Source of the DNA: Mimachlamys varia
Lineage: Eukaryota; Mollusca; Bivalvia; Pectinida; Pectinidae
Assembly (NCBI GenBank): GCA_947623455.1
Contig: OX392538.1
Coordinates: 35,634,001 to 35,698,000, forward strand
Reading direction: 5' to 3'
Length of the DNA stretch: 64,000 nucleotides
Part shown: positions 33,791 to 45,257 of the stretch, one piece after another
How positions within the stretch are numbered: the stretch's first letter is position 1
How the letters are laid out: every line of letters begins with the position of its first letter
The notes under the pieces: generated by a model
Database searches by the model: none
The model's input: only the letters and a program-made list of their open reading frames with translations
What the model was told of the DNA's origin: nothing
Made by a program: the position numbers and the translations under genes

Positions 33791-34345
33791 AAGCCTTCAT
33801 CACAAGGGTCTTACTTGTATGCGTTCTTTTTTTTATAGAAACTGACTGTTGGTTCATTATATGTACAATTGCTTAATGTAGCATTCCTTTAAAAAGCCAG
33901 TCACTTGTTGTAGTGTACGAGTCAAAAGCACAGTTGCAGACCCGCTTTCGTCAAACTCTGTCTAATTACAGACATTAGGAATAACAAAAATAATTACCAG
34001 CTTGGAGTAACAATTGTTTCCCACAGGAAGTCCGTCCCAAAGGGAAAAAAGTCTGTAATACATAGACTAACTAATCATTTGGTGTCGTATTCTACCAATT
34101 ACGTCACTCGACAGTCTTGAAATACTGCCAATTTCTATCTCTGTTGATTGCTTACCTATATTTGGTTTCAAAAACCACAAGACGTATTCTCAATTAACCA
34201 GAAAGCGCCTGCCGGTTTTTGTTCGTATTTGATTTTACTTTACAGTTGTGTTATAAAACAAGATTTTGTCTCTTTGTCTGTTAATAGTAAAATATAAATG
34301 GTTTTTCTCATATAAAATGCTGTAATTAGAATAAGCATAGACTTA
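33791..34345. other. No gene supported
   Basis: Unique AT-rich sequence with no coding or repeat signal. Confidence 0.35.
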
Positions 34346-34349
34346 TCTA

Positions 34350-34775
34350 AATAAATTAGGGGATACCGAAGCGTTAACAAAATCCTAATCCGAACTCAAA
34401 ATCGATTACACCAAAGGCAAAATATGAACTAAGGAAAGTTCTACATGTACAAAAGTGTACAAGTACAAAACAATAAGACCATGTGTTCCGGAGATAAGGG
34501 TCTTCTTTGTCACATTCAAGTAACCATCAAGCTTTCAAAATGATTACTGAGTATCATTGTCAATCACAACAAGTAAACACACTAATGAGCATACTCAAAA
34601 ACGTCAATCTTCATATCACTTTAAGGTACAGAATATTTCTAAATGAGACAAAGAGGGCGACCATAAACCTTGTCCATAGTTCTGATCAACCTGCATCCCT
34701 CGAATCTTTGTGTTGTTAGTTTGTTTGTCAGCAGTCGATATCGATCACGAAAATCACGATATAATCTCATTCTCC
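34350..34775 (+). repeat. Family 1 copy, left half of an inverted pair
   Basis: Blocks taccgaagcgttaacaaaat, aagaccatgtgttccgg, gagcatactcaaaaacgtc and cctgcatccctcgaatc. It ends at atcgatcacgaaaatcacg. A second family 1 copy follows in opposite orientation at 34905-35265. Confidence 0.8.
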
Positions 34776-34904
34776 AGGACCTTTGTTTGTTTTCTGTATC
34801 GTCTCATGAGGAACAACAATGTATGGACCTGTATTTTGAGAAAGTAATATATTTTGAAACATATGAAAGTATTTGATTCCGATCTTCCTATTCTTAACTT
34901 TCAC

Positions 34905-35265
34905 CTTTTGTGATAAAGGTATCCTTACTTTCCAACCTACGAACAATCGTACGACACAGGGATTCAAGACATGCAAGTTGATCAAGACTATGAGCAAGTC
35001 TTGTGGTCGCCAACTTGGTTTCATTAAGATAATTCTGTATCCCCGATCCTATGATATAAAGATGGACGTTCTTGAATATGCTCATCAGTATGCCTACACG
35101 TGCATTTGAGAACGATGCACACGTTCTCATTTTGATGACTTGATAATTGGGTACTAAGATGTGACATGGAGGTGTCGTCAATGAAGCAGAGGATGCTGAT
35201 CCTTCCGAAGCACCTGATCTTCTTCTCTTGAACTTTTTCTAGATTCCTGTGTAAACTTGTATCTC
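34905..35265 (-). repeat. Family 1 copy, right half of an inverted pair
   Basis: On the plus strand the reversed family is read: acacagggattcaagacatg, gttgatcaagactatgagc, ttaagataattctgtatcc and caatgaagcagaggatgc. Together with 34350-34775 it makes a head-to-head palindrome with a centre of about 130 bp. Overlapping frames here on both strands are translations of the repeat. Confidence 0.75.
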
Positions 35266-35342
35266 TATTCATAAAAAAAACAGTAAAATTAACGTTATTA
35301 TGATGAAATTGACGAGGAAAAGGGGGAAATTCTGACATCGAA

Positions 35343-35600
35343 GATGACATAACACACACATGTGCTGCAACTTTCATTTAGTTAAAGATACAGTATGCCG
35401 AAAAAAAAAGAATTAAACTGCATCATACAGCTGTTTCGTCCTCCAAGGACCTTTCAGTGATGCTAGGGGCCAAAAAGTGAGAATCCAAAATGACTTAACT
35501 AATGTACATGTAGAAGCAAACGTGTCAGGTGCGTAACACCCCTTTAATCTATGAATTTATAAGTAAAATAAACTAGTTCTGTATAATTTCAAATCGTGTA
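35343..35600 (+). repeat. Family 3 dispersed repeat, near complete
   Basis: Blocks gatgacataacacacacatg, acagtatgccgaaaaaaa, cagctgtttcgtcctcc, gatgctaggggccaaaaag and cgtgtcaggtgcgtaacacc occur in family order. Confidence 0.85.
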
Positions 35601-35771
35601 CTACGATAATGTGTATATATTATGTGCCGTGCCACTTCTCAAATCAGATACCCGTAGGTATACTTTTAATGTACAATGTATGATGTATATGAAATTATAG
35701 ATACGTACAGAATTATGTGCATTGTATGACATTTATATCAGATGAAATGGTAAGATTTATTTAATTATATG

Positions 35772-36123
35772 AGGCACGATGGTCTAGTGGTAGGACGCCG
35801 GGCTCGTGATCGAAGGGTTGCGAGTTCGAGTCCCGTTCACGACACCTGTGTTGTATCCTTGAGCAAGATACTTTACTCTGCTTGTTCCAGTCTACTCAGC
35901 TGTAAATGAGTACGTGGTTGGGTAGTGCTAGAAATTGTAGAATGTTAGCTATGAGCGCCGAAATGGCAGCACCGGTTGTATACTCCCCAGGGAGTTGAGA
36001 ACGATATTGGCTGGTTGCTAAGGCCCTATAACCACGGATAATAATTTGTGAACCGCTTTGAGGCGCCCTTTAAGGTCGTGATAAAGCGGTATATAAGAAC
36101 CTCGAATTATTATTATTATTATT
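35772..36123 (+). mobile_element. tRNA-derived SINE with intact target-site duplication
   Basis: The tRNA-like head has an A box at tggtctagtggtaggacg and a B box at gagttcgagtcccg. A central block follows (ccttgagcaagatacttta, tactcagctgtaaatgag) of the kind shared by several invertebrate SINE families. The tail is agcggtatataagaacctcg and the element ends in (att)n. The 8-bp duplication attatatg flanks it at 35764-35771 and 36124-36131, so insertion is recent and the ends are exact. Transcription would be by RNA polymerase III. The central block recalls the MetaSINE-type domain, which is inference. Confidence 0.88.
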
Positions 36124-36250
36124 ATTATATGCCCAGTGTATATTTGCGCAAATGATTTTACAGTAGCTGCAATATCAATTAAACTATATTACAAATGCTC
36201 ACACAAAAAAAATAACGTAATTTTTTATGTAATATCGCCGGATTACCATA

Positions 36251-36420
36251 CTGTAAATACACAAAATTAAGCGATTTTTCATGCTCAAAATATACAATTG
36301 AATTATGGTCTACTTAATTTTCCTCTCTGCTTAAGCTTTGGTATGCCAATTTGTGTTTGCGCTGTGATGCAAATTTTTTAACGTGCAAATTTGAGGATGC
36401 GAAAAGTAGTTAATTTACAG
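36251..36420. mobile_element. CTGTAAA-group MITE, 170 bp, exact ends
   Basis: The left end ctgtaaat is preceded by TA (36249-36250), and the right end atttacag is followed by TA (36421-36422). Internal blocks are gcaaatttgaggatgcg and aattaagcgattttt. The group is shared with 13696, 17412 and 28910. No coding. Confidence 0.8.
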
Positions 36421-37720
36421 TATGTAAATAATGACCGAGGAATATAGGAACGAATGGGCAGAAGTTCAAGTTGATATTTACGTACAAACTCTTATTGATA
36501 AATGAACGCCAATTTTTGCACAGTTTTTATGTTTCCTTTGACAGTTTAAGAAGAAGCAAAAACATAGACTTCATAGGAAGCTTCAGCGAAAAAAGGAAAA
36601 CCCAATCTGCAATAAAAAAGATAACATGTTTGTTCGTTAATGGTATCGAAGTCACTAGGCTTGATTCGTCTAGACAGATCGTGGTTAGCCTTTAGGGAGG
36701 GCAGTGTAATGCCGACGCACAATCTGATTAAAGGAACCGAGTTATATTACCGTTGCATGCACAGAGTGGCAAAAGGGACATACTGTACCTTTTGAACCTA
36801 TTCTATTGTGTACTAGCGCATGATCTGGAAGTTGATTGAAATTTTTCAAACGTTGATTCTCTTTTTTAAATCAGTCTAAATCTAGTCGACTAATCTATAT
36901 TCAATAGCATTGCAAGCCTTAACAATGCACAGGATATGTGTGTGTTACGTCATCTTTCTATAGTCAATAGCATTGCAAGCCTTGTTTTTAACAAATTGTA
37001 GAATGAAGAATCGAACATAGATATTGTTTTATTTATACTTCAAATCTGAACTCGATTTTAAAAAAACCCGAATGAGTTTGTATAAACCTTTTTTCGTATC
37101 TTTTTGTTTAGGTTTATATATATATATAAGCAAAAAAGCTTTTTGAAAGGCTGGTTACGAGACTGTTTCTATTAGCCTTGAACTATATCTTTTAATCTGT
37201 TTCTAAAAATATACATACACCGTAAAAACGAAATCCCCTGATGGAGACAGACGTTATTCAATACTACTTTACACAACATGTTGACTTCAACCTCCCCAGA
37301 CGGAATGGTATGCTGTGACAAACAGTTTACATGCGTTTATTGATAGATCTGATAAAGCAGGGCCTAGTTAATCTTAAGGTGATAAGCTTAATATGTGATT
37401 GGTGAAATTATAATTTTCCTCTACCTCTAACTGAACAGTTTAATTAATCACAGCTTTCAAGATGTCAATTATCAGGTACAATTACTGTTGGTGGATTTTT
37501 TAATCTCCGAATTTGCTGGAGGCTCCATAGCAACAGTTATCTCATTTGAGTATTGGTACGGTACATAATATTAACTTTTTCGTTGTGCAAGATTTAAAAT
37601 TATACAGTAATTTTTAATTCTTTTCTAAATTCATCAGTTAAAGAGGCTTTACGCTCCTGACTCTTTTGCTTTCATATTAGTTTTAAAAATTCCGATTCCT
37701 ACATATTGGCTTGAAGCATC
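36421..37720. other. No gene supported; (TA)n and a family 3 scrap
   Basis: Unique sequence with a 14-base TA run at 37115-37128. A 25-base minus-strand family 3 fragment (gtgtgttacgtcatcttt) lies at 36935-36960. The 74-codon frame at 36471-36695 has no motif. Confidence 0.4.
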
Positions 37721-37724
37721 ACTG

Positions 37725-37850
37725 ACGAGTTCTTGAAGGACTAAGAAGCTGTATAATGCAGTTTGGTTCATTTTTCGGCATACTGATTAATAGTATTAAA
37801 TTTAAAGGATGGACGTTTATGTGTTCCATTATCTTCCATGCCAAGTTGTG
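37725..37850 (-). repeat. Family 3 fragment, diverged
   Basis: The reversed blocks ttcttgaaggactaagaagc, gcagtttggttcatttttcg and gcatactgattaatag are recognisable. Confidence 0.6.
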
Positions 37851-37875
37851 AGATTGCACCTAGTACTGTTTAAGG

Positions 37876-38238
37876 TTGAAAAATGTTGTTACATCAATAA
37901 ACCAATCATCTTTTGAACAACTAGTCCCATGCTGTATTGTGGTTTTTTATGTATGGTTATACAAGCATTGCCTTTCAAATAACGAAAAAAGACAAAGTGG
38001 ACATTCCAAAATGCGTACCTTAAAAGTGAAAATATTAACTCAGTTCTCGCTGAAATTGCATAATGAACTGTTCCAACCTTTGTATTGGAAGAGTTTAAAG
38101 GTGTCTCTAGGGATTAATACGTTACCACATCAAGATACAAAACGCTTGCTGAAACTATACGGAAGCAACAAGGAGCAAAGCGAATTATCATGCTTAAAAA
38201 TTATGTCTTGGATCTCGAAATTATGTTTTCTACTTTGA
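37876..38238 (+). CDS. Unrecognised 120-codon open frame
   Basis: This is the longest frame in the window outside low-complexity and repeat DNA. It lacks an ATG at its start (it opens with ttg); the first in-frame ATG is at about 38010. The peptide has mixed composition (KILTQFSLKLHNELFQPL, then KRLLKLYGSNKEQSELSC) without a recognised domain. It lies just after a family 3 fragment. It could be an exon or a decayed transposon fragment, but chance is the simplest explanation in AT-rich DNA. Confidence 0.15.
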   Translation: MKNVVTSINQSSFEQLVPCCIVVFYVWLYKHCLSNNEKRQSGHSKMRTLKVKILTQFSLKLHNELFQPLYWKSLKVSLGINTLPHQDTKRLLKLYGSNKEQSELSCLKIMSWISKLCFLL

Positions 38239-38404
38239 CTGAGTCCTTATGATGAATTTAGTTAGAATCAGAAGGTGAAAATGACATGTGCTTTTTTATT
38301 TACATTTTTTTTCAATTTTATCAACAAAGTTTCACTTCCCTGGGCTTAGCCGTCCGGTTATTTCATTTTTTGTGTATGTTGGTCTTAAAAGTGAATTTCC
38401 TTCA

Positions 38405-38520
38405 TTGGGTTTGGTTTGGTTGTTTTTACGTCCTTTTAACAGCCAGGTCTCTCGGCGTTTGCAATGTGGATGCATGTGATGAATACGTGTGCATTTGTGA
38501 GGCCGCGGTATTTGCTTCAT
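38405..38520 (+). repeat. Dispersed repeat with gttttacgtcctttt block
   Basis: It has ggtttggttgtttttacgtc, then acagccaggtctctcgg and gtgaggccgcggtatttgc. The first block recurs at 48816-48870. It is of the kind often joined to family 2-like sequences in molluscs. The three short frames over it are not genes. Confidence 0.55.
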
Positions 38521-41320
38521 AAATCTACCGTCATTGAAAATGTCCGATTATTGAACCCAGGAAAATCGCACAACCTGCCTTGCACTGCAGTAATCGTGTA
38601 GTGGCTAGTATCAATATGTGACAGTAGACAATCTCCATAAACGAACATGCGGTGACATTTACGACATTCGTCTAATGAAATTATCTACAGCACATTACAA
38701 CCAGCACATTTAAAACAGATTTAGGACATATACGAACGTCGTTAATGAAATTAGTCGGGATAAATTGGACCAATACCCATACTTAAAGGTCTTCAGAGTA
38801 AGCTTAGATGTTGTATTTAACATGAAAAATCCCTAGAGTGATTAGCAACTATAGGCCTCTTGTTAGAATTAAATAGAAACAGCGCGAATACTGATCCATC
38901 ATCACGTCACAAATCCCGCATCGCCCATGTAATTACAAGTCCTTCGTATCGAACTCGCCCGATGATTAATGATCAAACTCCGAACTAACCAGTTGGACCT
39001 TAAGATTCTTTTAATCAGAAGCGGAATCAAACGCACCCATCGTCGACAGATATGGACACACACGGAAAAAAGTGTTATCTACGATATTTTTCTTCCCGTT
39101 TTTATCTTTATGAGAAAAATAAATGTGGTACAGTGAATAATCAATAGGAAGATTCTTATAGTGGTAAGATATTCGTTCCTATTGATTTAGTGACATTTTT
39201 GATTAACGCAAGAGCACTGTAACCATGAATGTTCAGACCAATGTCAGCAACTACATCCAGATATTCTGGAGCACGTTATACGAAACTGTGGATAGGAATA
39301 TATAGTCAGCTATACTCAAAGTTCGCAAACAAGGCTATAAATATAAAATTGATTCCGTCATGTTTCTCCAGTGTGCCATCAACATTTCATGCATAAACAA
39401 ACTTGATCACTATTGAACAACAATTCTGGATTTTTTCCGAGGAATGTCAAATTATAACGAATTATTGATATTGACATACTTAAGTGATTTCCGATGCTGA
39501 TGCTGTCATTTCGGAATATCTCGTCTTTGAGTATCAACGCAGCGCTCAAGGTCGACTAGTCACTTCAACATAGAGATGAGAGCTGTTTTTGCCTGATGTG
39601 GTCATCGACTGGCCAATTAGCTGGACAGTGAATGCCACAGAACGAGGTCGCGCCACTCTCGAAGATAGATTCTCCCATCACATTAAGTTGGACCGTCGAT
39701 TCTTAGGCATGCTTCACTGCACATTGCTAGTACATGTGTGGGCGAGACTACGATTTACAATGACAGTCGATCAGCCATTTTTGACACATTGAACAGGTCA
39801 AGGTCATTCAAGGAACGCATCAATCCTTTGGCTTTCAGTCACAGTAAATTTCATACTGTTAAAGTAGAAATTTCAGCGGTATTCTAATTTTGGCGGTTTT
39901 CGCAATCATTGCGTTGATTTACGTTCGGAAAAAAAATATTTTGTTTATCGTATCCTGTTTTATTAATTGTAAAGTGATATTTCATAATAGCATTTTTTCA
40001 ATAGAAATACGTTTCAAGTGTTAGTGATCTTACAATAATGAAAGACATTTCTTTAATCGACACAGAATGCGTATCAAATGATTTTTTTTAGATATAAATG
40101 TAAATAAAAAAAAACATTTTGCATAAACCTCTGGTATAACATGAAACAGAATAAAAAAGATATATCTTGCAAACCTTTTTTTTTGTAATTCATAATGTTG
40201 TTTCATATGCATTGAATTTAATATCATTGTATGCGAGTTATAAAAAACTCTCTGGAGTATGAAGAATGATTGCATACATTATTTAATCTTAGGAGAAATG
40301 ATCAAAGCCAACATTTTGCCACAACGGTATTGTGTTTCTAACATAAAACGCGAAGACTTCAATAAAAAAAATAATATGTTCCTTCAGATGTAACATTCCT
40401 CATTTCCCCTAAACTTATTAAACAATTCCCTGACAGTCATATTTCACAAAAGCAATTGTGTTTTACAATAGGAAATTGCATTTTATCGTAAAATTGTGTC
40501 TCTATTGAATCACTAGCTTCACGAACGTGTAAGCTATTACGTTTTGTTTTCGAATTCTGCCTAGAGGGACATTTGTTGACGCAGGTTTAAAAAAATACCA
40601 AAAATACATTACTATGATTAAGGATTTGCAAGTTTCAATCTAAATTCACAGTTATTCGCTATGTTATGTGTCAAAGCAATACTAAAATCAATTTTATCAT
40701 CATTTGACAAAATAGAGCTCAAAGAAAACATTTAACAGTATGCCTAAGATTCGAAAAATAGAATAATGTAATCTGATCATATAAGACCTAATTCTCAATT
40801 CACACCTGACACAACGCAATATAGAAATTAATCTTACAAATTGTGTTTACCGGTATTTATTTGTTTTCTTTTATGACCTGCCAGATTGCATCACGGAAAA
40901 ACAAATAGTCTTCATTCCTAAAATGATTGCTTGCCTCATGGAGTTATGATTGGCATTTAAGACTAAATAATAATTGAAGTATCTTTTTTCACTTCACAGA
41001 GATGTTATTGAATTAATATTCAAAAGGAATTCGACAACCGACAAAAACGTAAACAAGCTCTTTCCTTGAATTGAAATCTGTGTGCAGAAAAGATTAAAGT
41101 TGATTGGTTGATTTATACTATTAAATGACCTATCAACAGCTAGGTTTATTTGAGGACGTGTGCAATGTGAATTGTGCATGGAAATATTTGCGTATGTGTG
41201 CCAGATAAAAGAAATATTGTATTTGCCACATCACGATAGCACAAATCTGTTGTCGACTTTCATCACTGAATATTTATGCTGAATGAATCAATCTCAAGAT
41301 TCGCTCGCAAAAATGGTAGT
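38521..41320. other. No gene supported; mostly unique sequence
   Basis: 2.8 kb with no complete repeat. The patch 39540-39800 is clearly richer in G+C and contains a 67-codon plus-strand frame (39589-39792) with no recognised motif. A ctgttaaagtagaaatttc block at about 39857 resembles the left end of a CTGTAAA-group element, without a visible right end. The rest is AT-rich. Confidence 0.4.
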
Positions 41321-41324
41321 TATT

Positions 41325-41770
41325 ACTCCCTACTTGACGCTCAACGTTATGGGAGTAGAACGACTGGTTCACTTGTTGTCAGTATAAAGGGACCAAGTTG
41401 GGGTTCTGCTTGGGCTTCTTCAGTGTGGTAGCACTTTCAATTGTCAAAAGATCCGGTACCGTATTCATGAAACCGTTTTCGTGCTCAAGCATGGATTTTG
41501 TGTTCAAAGCAACTTTCTTGTAAATCATTCCACTCATGTAAAATAACCCAAACGTCAAATGAAAACAGAATGAGAACAGAATTTGGCTTCTCTTCAAAAG
41601 TTGTTTACAAAACAAAATTTAATGATTTAATTTTAACGATAACTTGGCATTAGAAGAAAAAATCAATGTTTGAGCATGAGAACGGTTTCATGAGTCAAGC
41701 ACGGACTAAGTGGGTATCATGAGAAGGCTTTCACGGACATATCTCAGCCTCTAAATACACACGCATTCAA
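41325..41770 (-). repeat. Family 2 copy interrupted by a MITE
   Basis: Blocks ttgacgctcaacgttatggg, tagaacgactggttcac and ttcagtgtggtagcacttt run up to about 41456. They resume after 41693 with ggacatatctcagcctct and acacacgcattcaac, as in the copy at 32560. Confidence 0.75.
41457..41693. mobile_element. 237-bp MITE, gtattcatgaaaccgtt type
   Basis: The left arm accgtattcatgaaaccgtt, then gtgctcaagcatgga, is complementary to the right arm gtttgagcatgagaacgg, then tttcatga. The same element with better ends is at 59695-59946. Non-autonomous DNA transposon nested in a family 2 copy. Confidence 0.75.
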
Positions 41771-44350
41771 CATATGCACTCACATAGTTTATACGGGGAT
41801 CTGTCGTATGTCCAAATCAAACAAAACTAAAACATCTATCTCACAATTCCACATGATCATTACTTTTTAACGACAAGGGAATGGTGAACAAATTGATTCC
41901 ATTCCCCTTAACGCTGAACGTCTAATATTAAGGACTGAAGTATTTCTGAATCTCAATCTGAGGACATCCTTAACTTAGCGAAGGGTCAACTTTGAAACTA
42001 AAAAGTTGTTATTTTAAGCAAAGCGCCAGGCAAAAATGAAGTTACTGAAGTAGTTAGAAGAAGAAAGAAATATGAAAAATTTTTTAATATTGAAATAGGA
42101 TGAGCTGATTTATTGAAGTTGCTTTTGTGTTTCAAAGTAGAGGACATAGATCCAAAATTCGAAAGGGGATTCCAACACTGGTTGTTTGATATGATATTTG
42201 CAGCGGTTAACAATAAGTATATGATGTTTTAATCCTCAGTTTGCAGGGTTATTGACCTAGCATACGATATAAAAGCAACACAACAACTTGTACTCATCTG
42301 ATGTGCAGATTTAGATTGCACAAAAAAAATACGCGTATGAATACAGAACACGGGAGTTCGTCTTGAGTGAAAAATATCTATTCGCGCAATAAAAAGGTAG
42401 ACTTTCCGACGTAAGATAAATAGAAATGGTTTGTTTAATTAGTTTTTAAATCCTATTAACTGCTATGGTTATTTAAAGAAGGACTCGGCGTACGTATTAT
42501 AAAGCCGAATCATGCGTTGCACAACTTTTAATACATGTCCTGAAACTATATTTATGTGTATATCATAGTTTCATCAATACCATAATCTTGTGTTCAATGT
42601 GTCTCCTCTTAAATCTTAATCGGAAAATCGGGCAAAATGTGACAAAGAAATATTGACGTCTTCTTACGATAGCATGAAATGGTGCTGAAATATTGTTTCA
42701 ATACACCATTTATTAACACAGTTTGAAATTGCCTGTCATGAAAACTGACAATCGTTATAGTAAGATTCGCCATGCATGTAACAAATTTTATCATTGAGTT
42801 TATCAGCATATATGTTCGTGTTTCTGAAATCCCATTATCATTAATTATCGAGGTAACCATGTCATATCATTCTGGGTAAACCATTCTAGTAGAAAGTGTT
42901 GTAGGAAATGAAAAATGTAATAATTCTTACATTGAAAAAAAAATCAAACTCATTTTTACTGCGAAAGGCAAAACATTAATCTGAAGAATATGATCATATA
43001 TATATTGGAATCGTTGTTCTCTTTGTGCGTGAAATACAGATAGTGTAAACATTTATTTGAATTGTATTGATTGCATTGTCTTCTTACCTCGAAAGGAAAG
43101 AAGATAATTGCATATACCGACAAAGCAAAACGAAACGCATTTCAAAGCTAGCGTAGGATTTCTTTTCCTTCAAGGAAATTGTGGAATTGTAATTAAATTA
43201 ATATGGGTGCTGCTGAATTCTACATGATTAAAACAAAAAGGGAGTTGATCCTATTCAGCGGTTATGTAATCGTGCAATACGAAAAATAGCATATATAATT
43301 AGTGTGTTCAAGTTTTAACCAATTAGGCATGATCAAATTAACATCAAAATCACATAGGACATTTGTTAGCACGACGTCCTATCGACCGTATGCTTGTGTC
43401 CTTGACCAATCAGAGGCGGTATTAGTTTGTTACGTTGGGTACTAGGATACCGAGACGTTTGGGTGAAATATTGGGTATTTATTATGGCCTCATCATTTTC
43501 AAAAGACAAATATATCCGTTAGAATGATATCGTTTAGAACACTATTTCTCTCGCTTACCAATTGCCAATATAGGTTGGTTGTTCTGCCACAGTATGCTAT
43601 AGAATCGTAGCACCATACAGTTGGCAAACATTTCGCAGCAATGACCTTTCGTTTAACCTGTTAAACATGATTAGCCAGTGCACTAAAGCATACAAAGTAA
43701 GTCATCCCCATGATAATTCGTGGCATTTTTAACTTTTGTAAATTTATTTTGGTCGTGCAAACTCAAACCTGGTTACTAAAAGTATTTTCCTATGTACAAC
43801 GCTTTATCATTTACAGAAAAAAAATGTTGGTAAAAAGTGATGACGCAAATATACCGTGGTATGGCCCGTTGACGCAAATCCATTGTGATATTTTAAAGCC
43901 CTTGGGATATATATTAACTGTAGATGAAGATATTGTACAAGGTTAATTTGGCGGATGCGTTTTAATTATAGCGGTTATACATTTTAATTATGGGGGTTAT
44001 ATTATATGACTATCGAAAATGTATCGGAACTTGAAAGGTATTGCACGGATGCATGAAGACAACCCATACGTGTTAAAGAAAAAGGTTAGTCTTTTAACGT
44101 TAAAACTACCGATAAATCTGATTCGATGTATTTAAGTTTTATTTGTTTCTAAGATTTGTCATTTAAATAACTATAACACAACTGTAAAATCAAGTAATTG
44201 CTGTAATTCTCGTTTGCTCTGGACGAGAGGGGTTACAAGGATAATAACGTCTTGCTGATAAGGTCGTGTCCGCGATGGGAAAACAAACCCCTTAAGGTTT
44301 GGTTCATTCTCCCTTATTTTGACAACGACATGACAGTAAGCAGCCGCTGA
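41771..44350. other. No gene supported; unique AT-rich sequence
   Basis: 2.6 kb without repeat families. Minus-strand frames of 71 and 83 codons (41998-42213, 42609-42860) and one of 78 codons on the plus strand (43710-43946) have no motif. Blocks such as ttttaattatagcggttata at 43955 resemble interior parts of CTGTAAA-group elements. Confidence 0.4.
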
Positions 44351-44354
44351 ACAG

Positions 44355-44500
44355 GTACGCTACTCTTCCGGAACACCTGGTCTTATTCTCTTGTACTTTT
44401 ACAAGAGTCTCCATGTAAATCTTTCCTTTCTTCATATTTTGCCCCTGGTTTACTCGATTTTGAGTTTGGATTATGATTTTGTTAACGCTTAGGTATTTCT
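44355..44500 (-). repeat. Family 1 fragment
   Basis: On the plus strand: ctcttccggaacacctggtc, ttgtacttttacaagagtc, ccctggtttactcgattttg and gattttgttaacgcttagg, the reversed 5' part of family 1. Confidence 0.8.
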
Positions 44501-45040
44501 TTATTTATTTTCAAACCTGGTACAATATCTTTATTTACAGTACCACAAAACATACATTGAACAAAGTTCAAAACAGCTGTATTGAATGTTAGGGGTGTTA
44601 GGAAACATTTCTTCTACGTCAAAGATGTTTGTTTATCCCCTTGATATTCTGTCACTTCATTTCATTTTTAAGTATTCCATTAACCAATTGTTCAAATAAC
44701 CACCCATGGCTTTATTCATACACGCCTGATAGTGTGTAGTAATAACGATGTAGCCCATATTAAAGTAAGCTTTAAAAATATTGATTACCTAGACTGTAGA
44801 GTCATAACAAACCAGAAATGTATAAGGAAAACATTGATAGAAGAATGAACAATCAATAATTTAGGTTAACACATGGAAACCTGGCTGCTGGCGGAGACCA
44901 CGACCCATGAAGAAACCGCTTGGCATGTAGCAGAGTATAGCATGCAAGGATTGTTAGGAAATCAAACTGATCCGTAATACGTAACGACAATATAATAGCC
45001 ACTCCTATTATCTAAAATCGTTCGTTTCCCGCATTAAAGA
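44501..45040. other. No gene supported
   Basis: Unique sequence leading to a short frame and the 57-bp minisatellite. Confidence 0.35.
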
Positions 45041-45044
45041 TAAC

Positions 45045-45230
45045 ATGAAAAGTATCCTACTCCACGCATTAGCAGCACTCCTTTTGAAGTGTGACGTTCA
45101 ATCTGATTACGACGGTTATGGGCCAATTACCAGCACAGCAATAAATTGTATTGTTGATCTAGCAAAGATAAGAATGTATTGTCATTTTCATGTTGAAACA
45201 GAACGTTTCACCTTAATATTGGGAATATAA
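45045..45230 (+). CDS. Possible small secreted-type frame, 61 codons
   Basis: The frame starts with ATG in a moderately good context (gataacatga). Its first 20 residues, MKSILLHALAALLLKCDVQS, have a charged start, a hydrophobic core and small residues, as in a signal peptide. The rest (DYDGYGPITSTA, then a Cys-containing segment) has no recognised domain and stops at taa. No splice donor is visible in the frame. It lies 28 bp upstream of the minisatellite. It could be a first exon or a chance frame. Confidence 0.2.
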   Translation: MKSILLHALAALLLKCDVQSDYDGYGPITSTAINCIVDLAKIRMYCHFHVETERFTLILGI

Positions 45231-45257
45231 TAGACAGAGACATTGTGTTAAAAGGAC

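Noticed and set aside
39589..39792. 67-codon frame in a G+C-richer patch
   Set aside because: No motif, no splice signals and no second exon. Kept only as a remark in the region entry.
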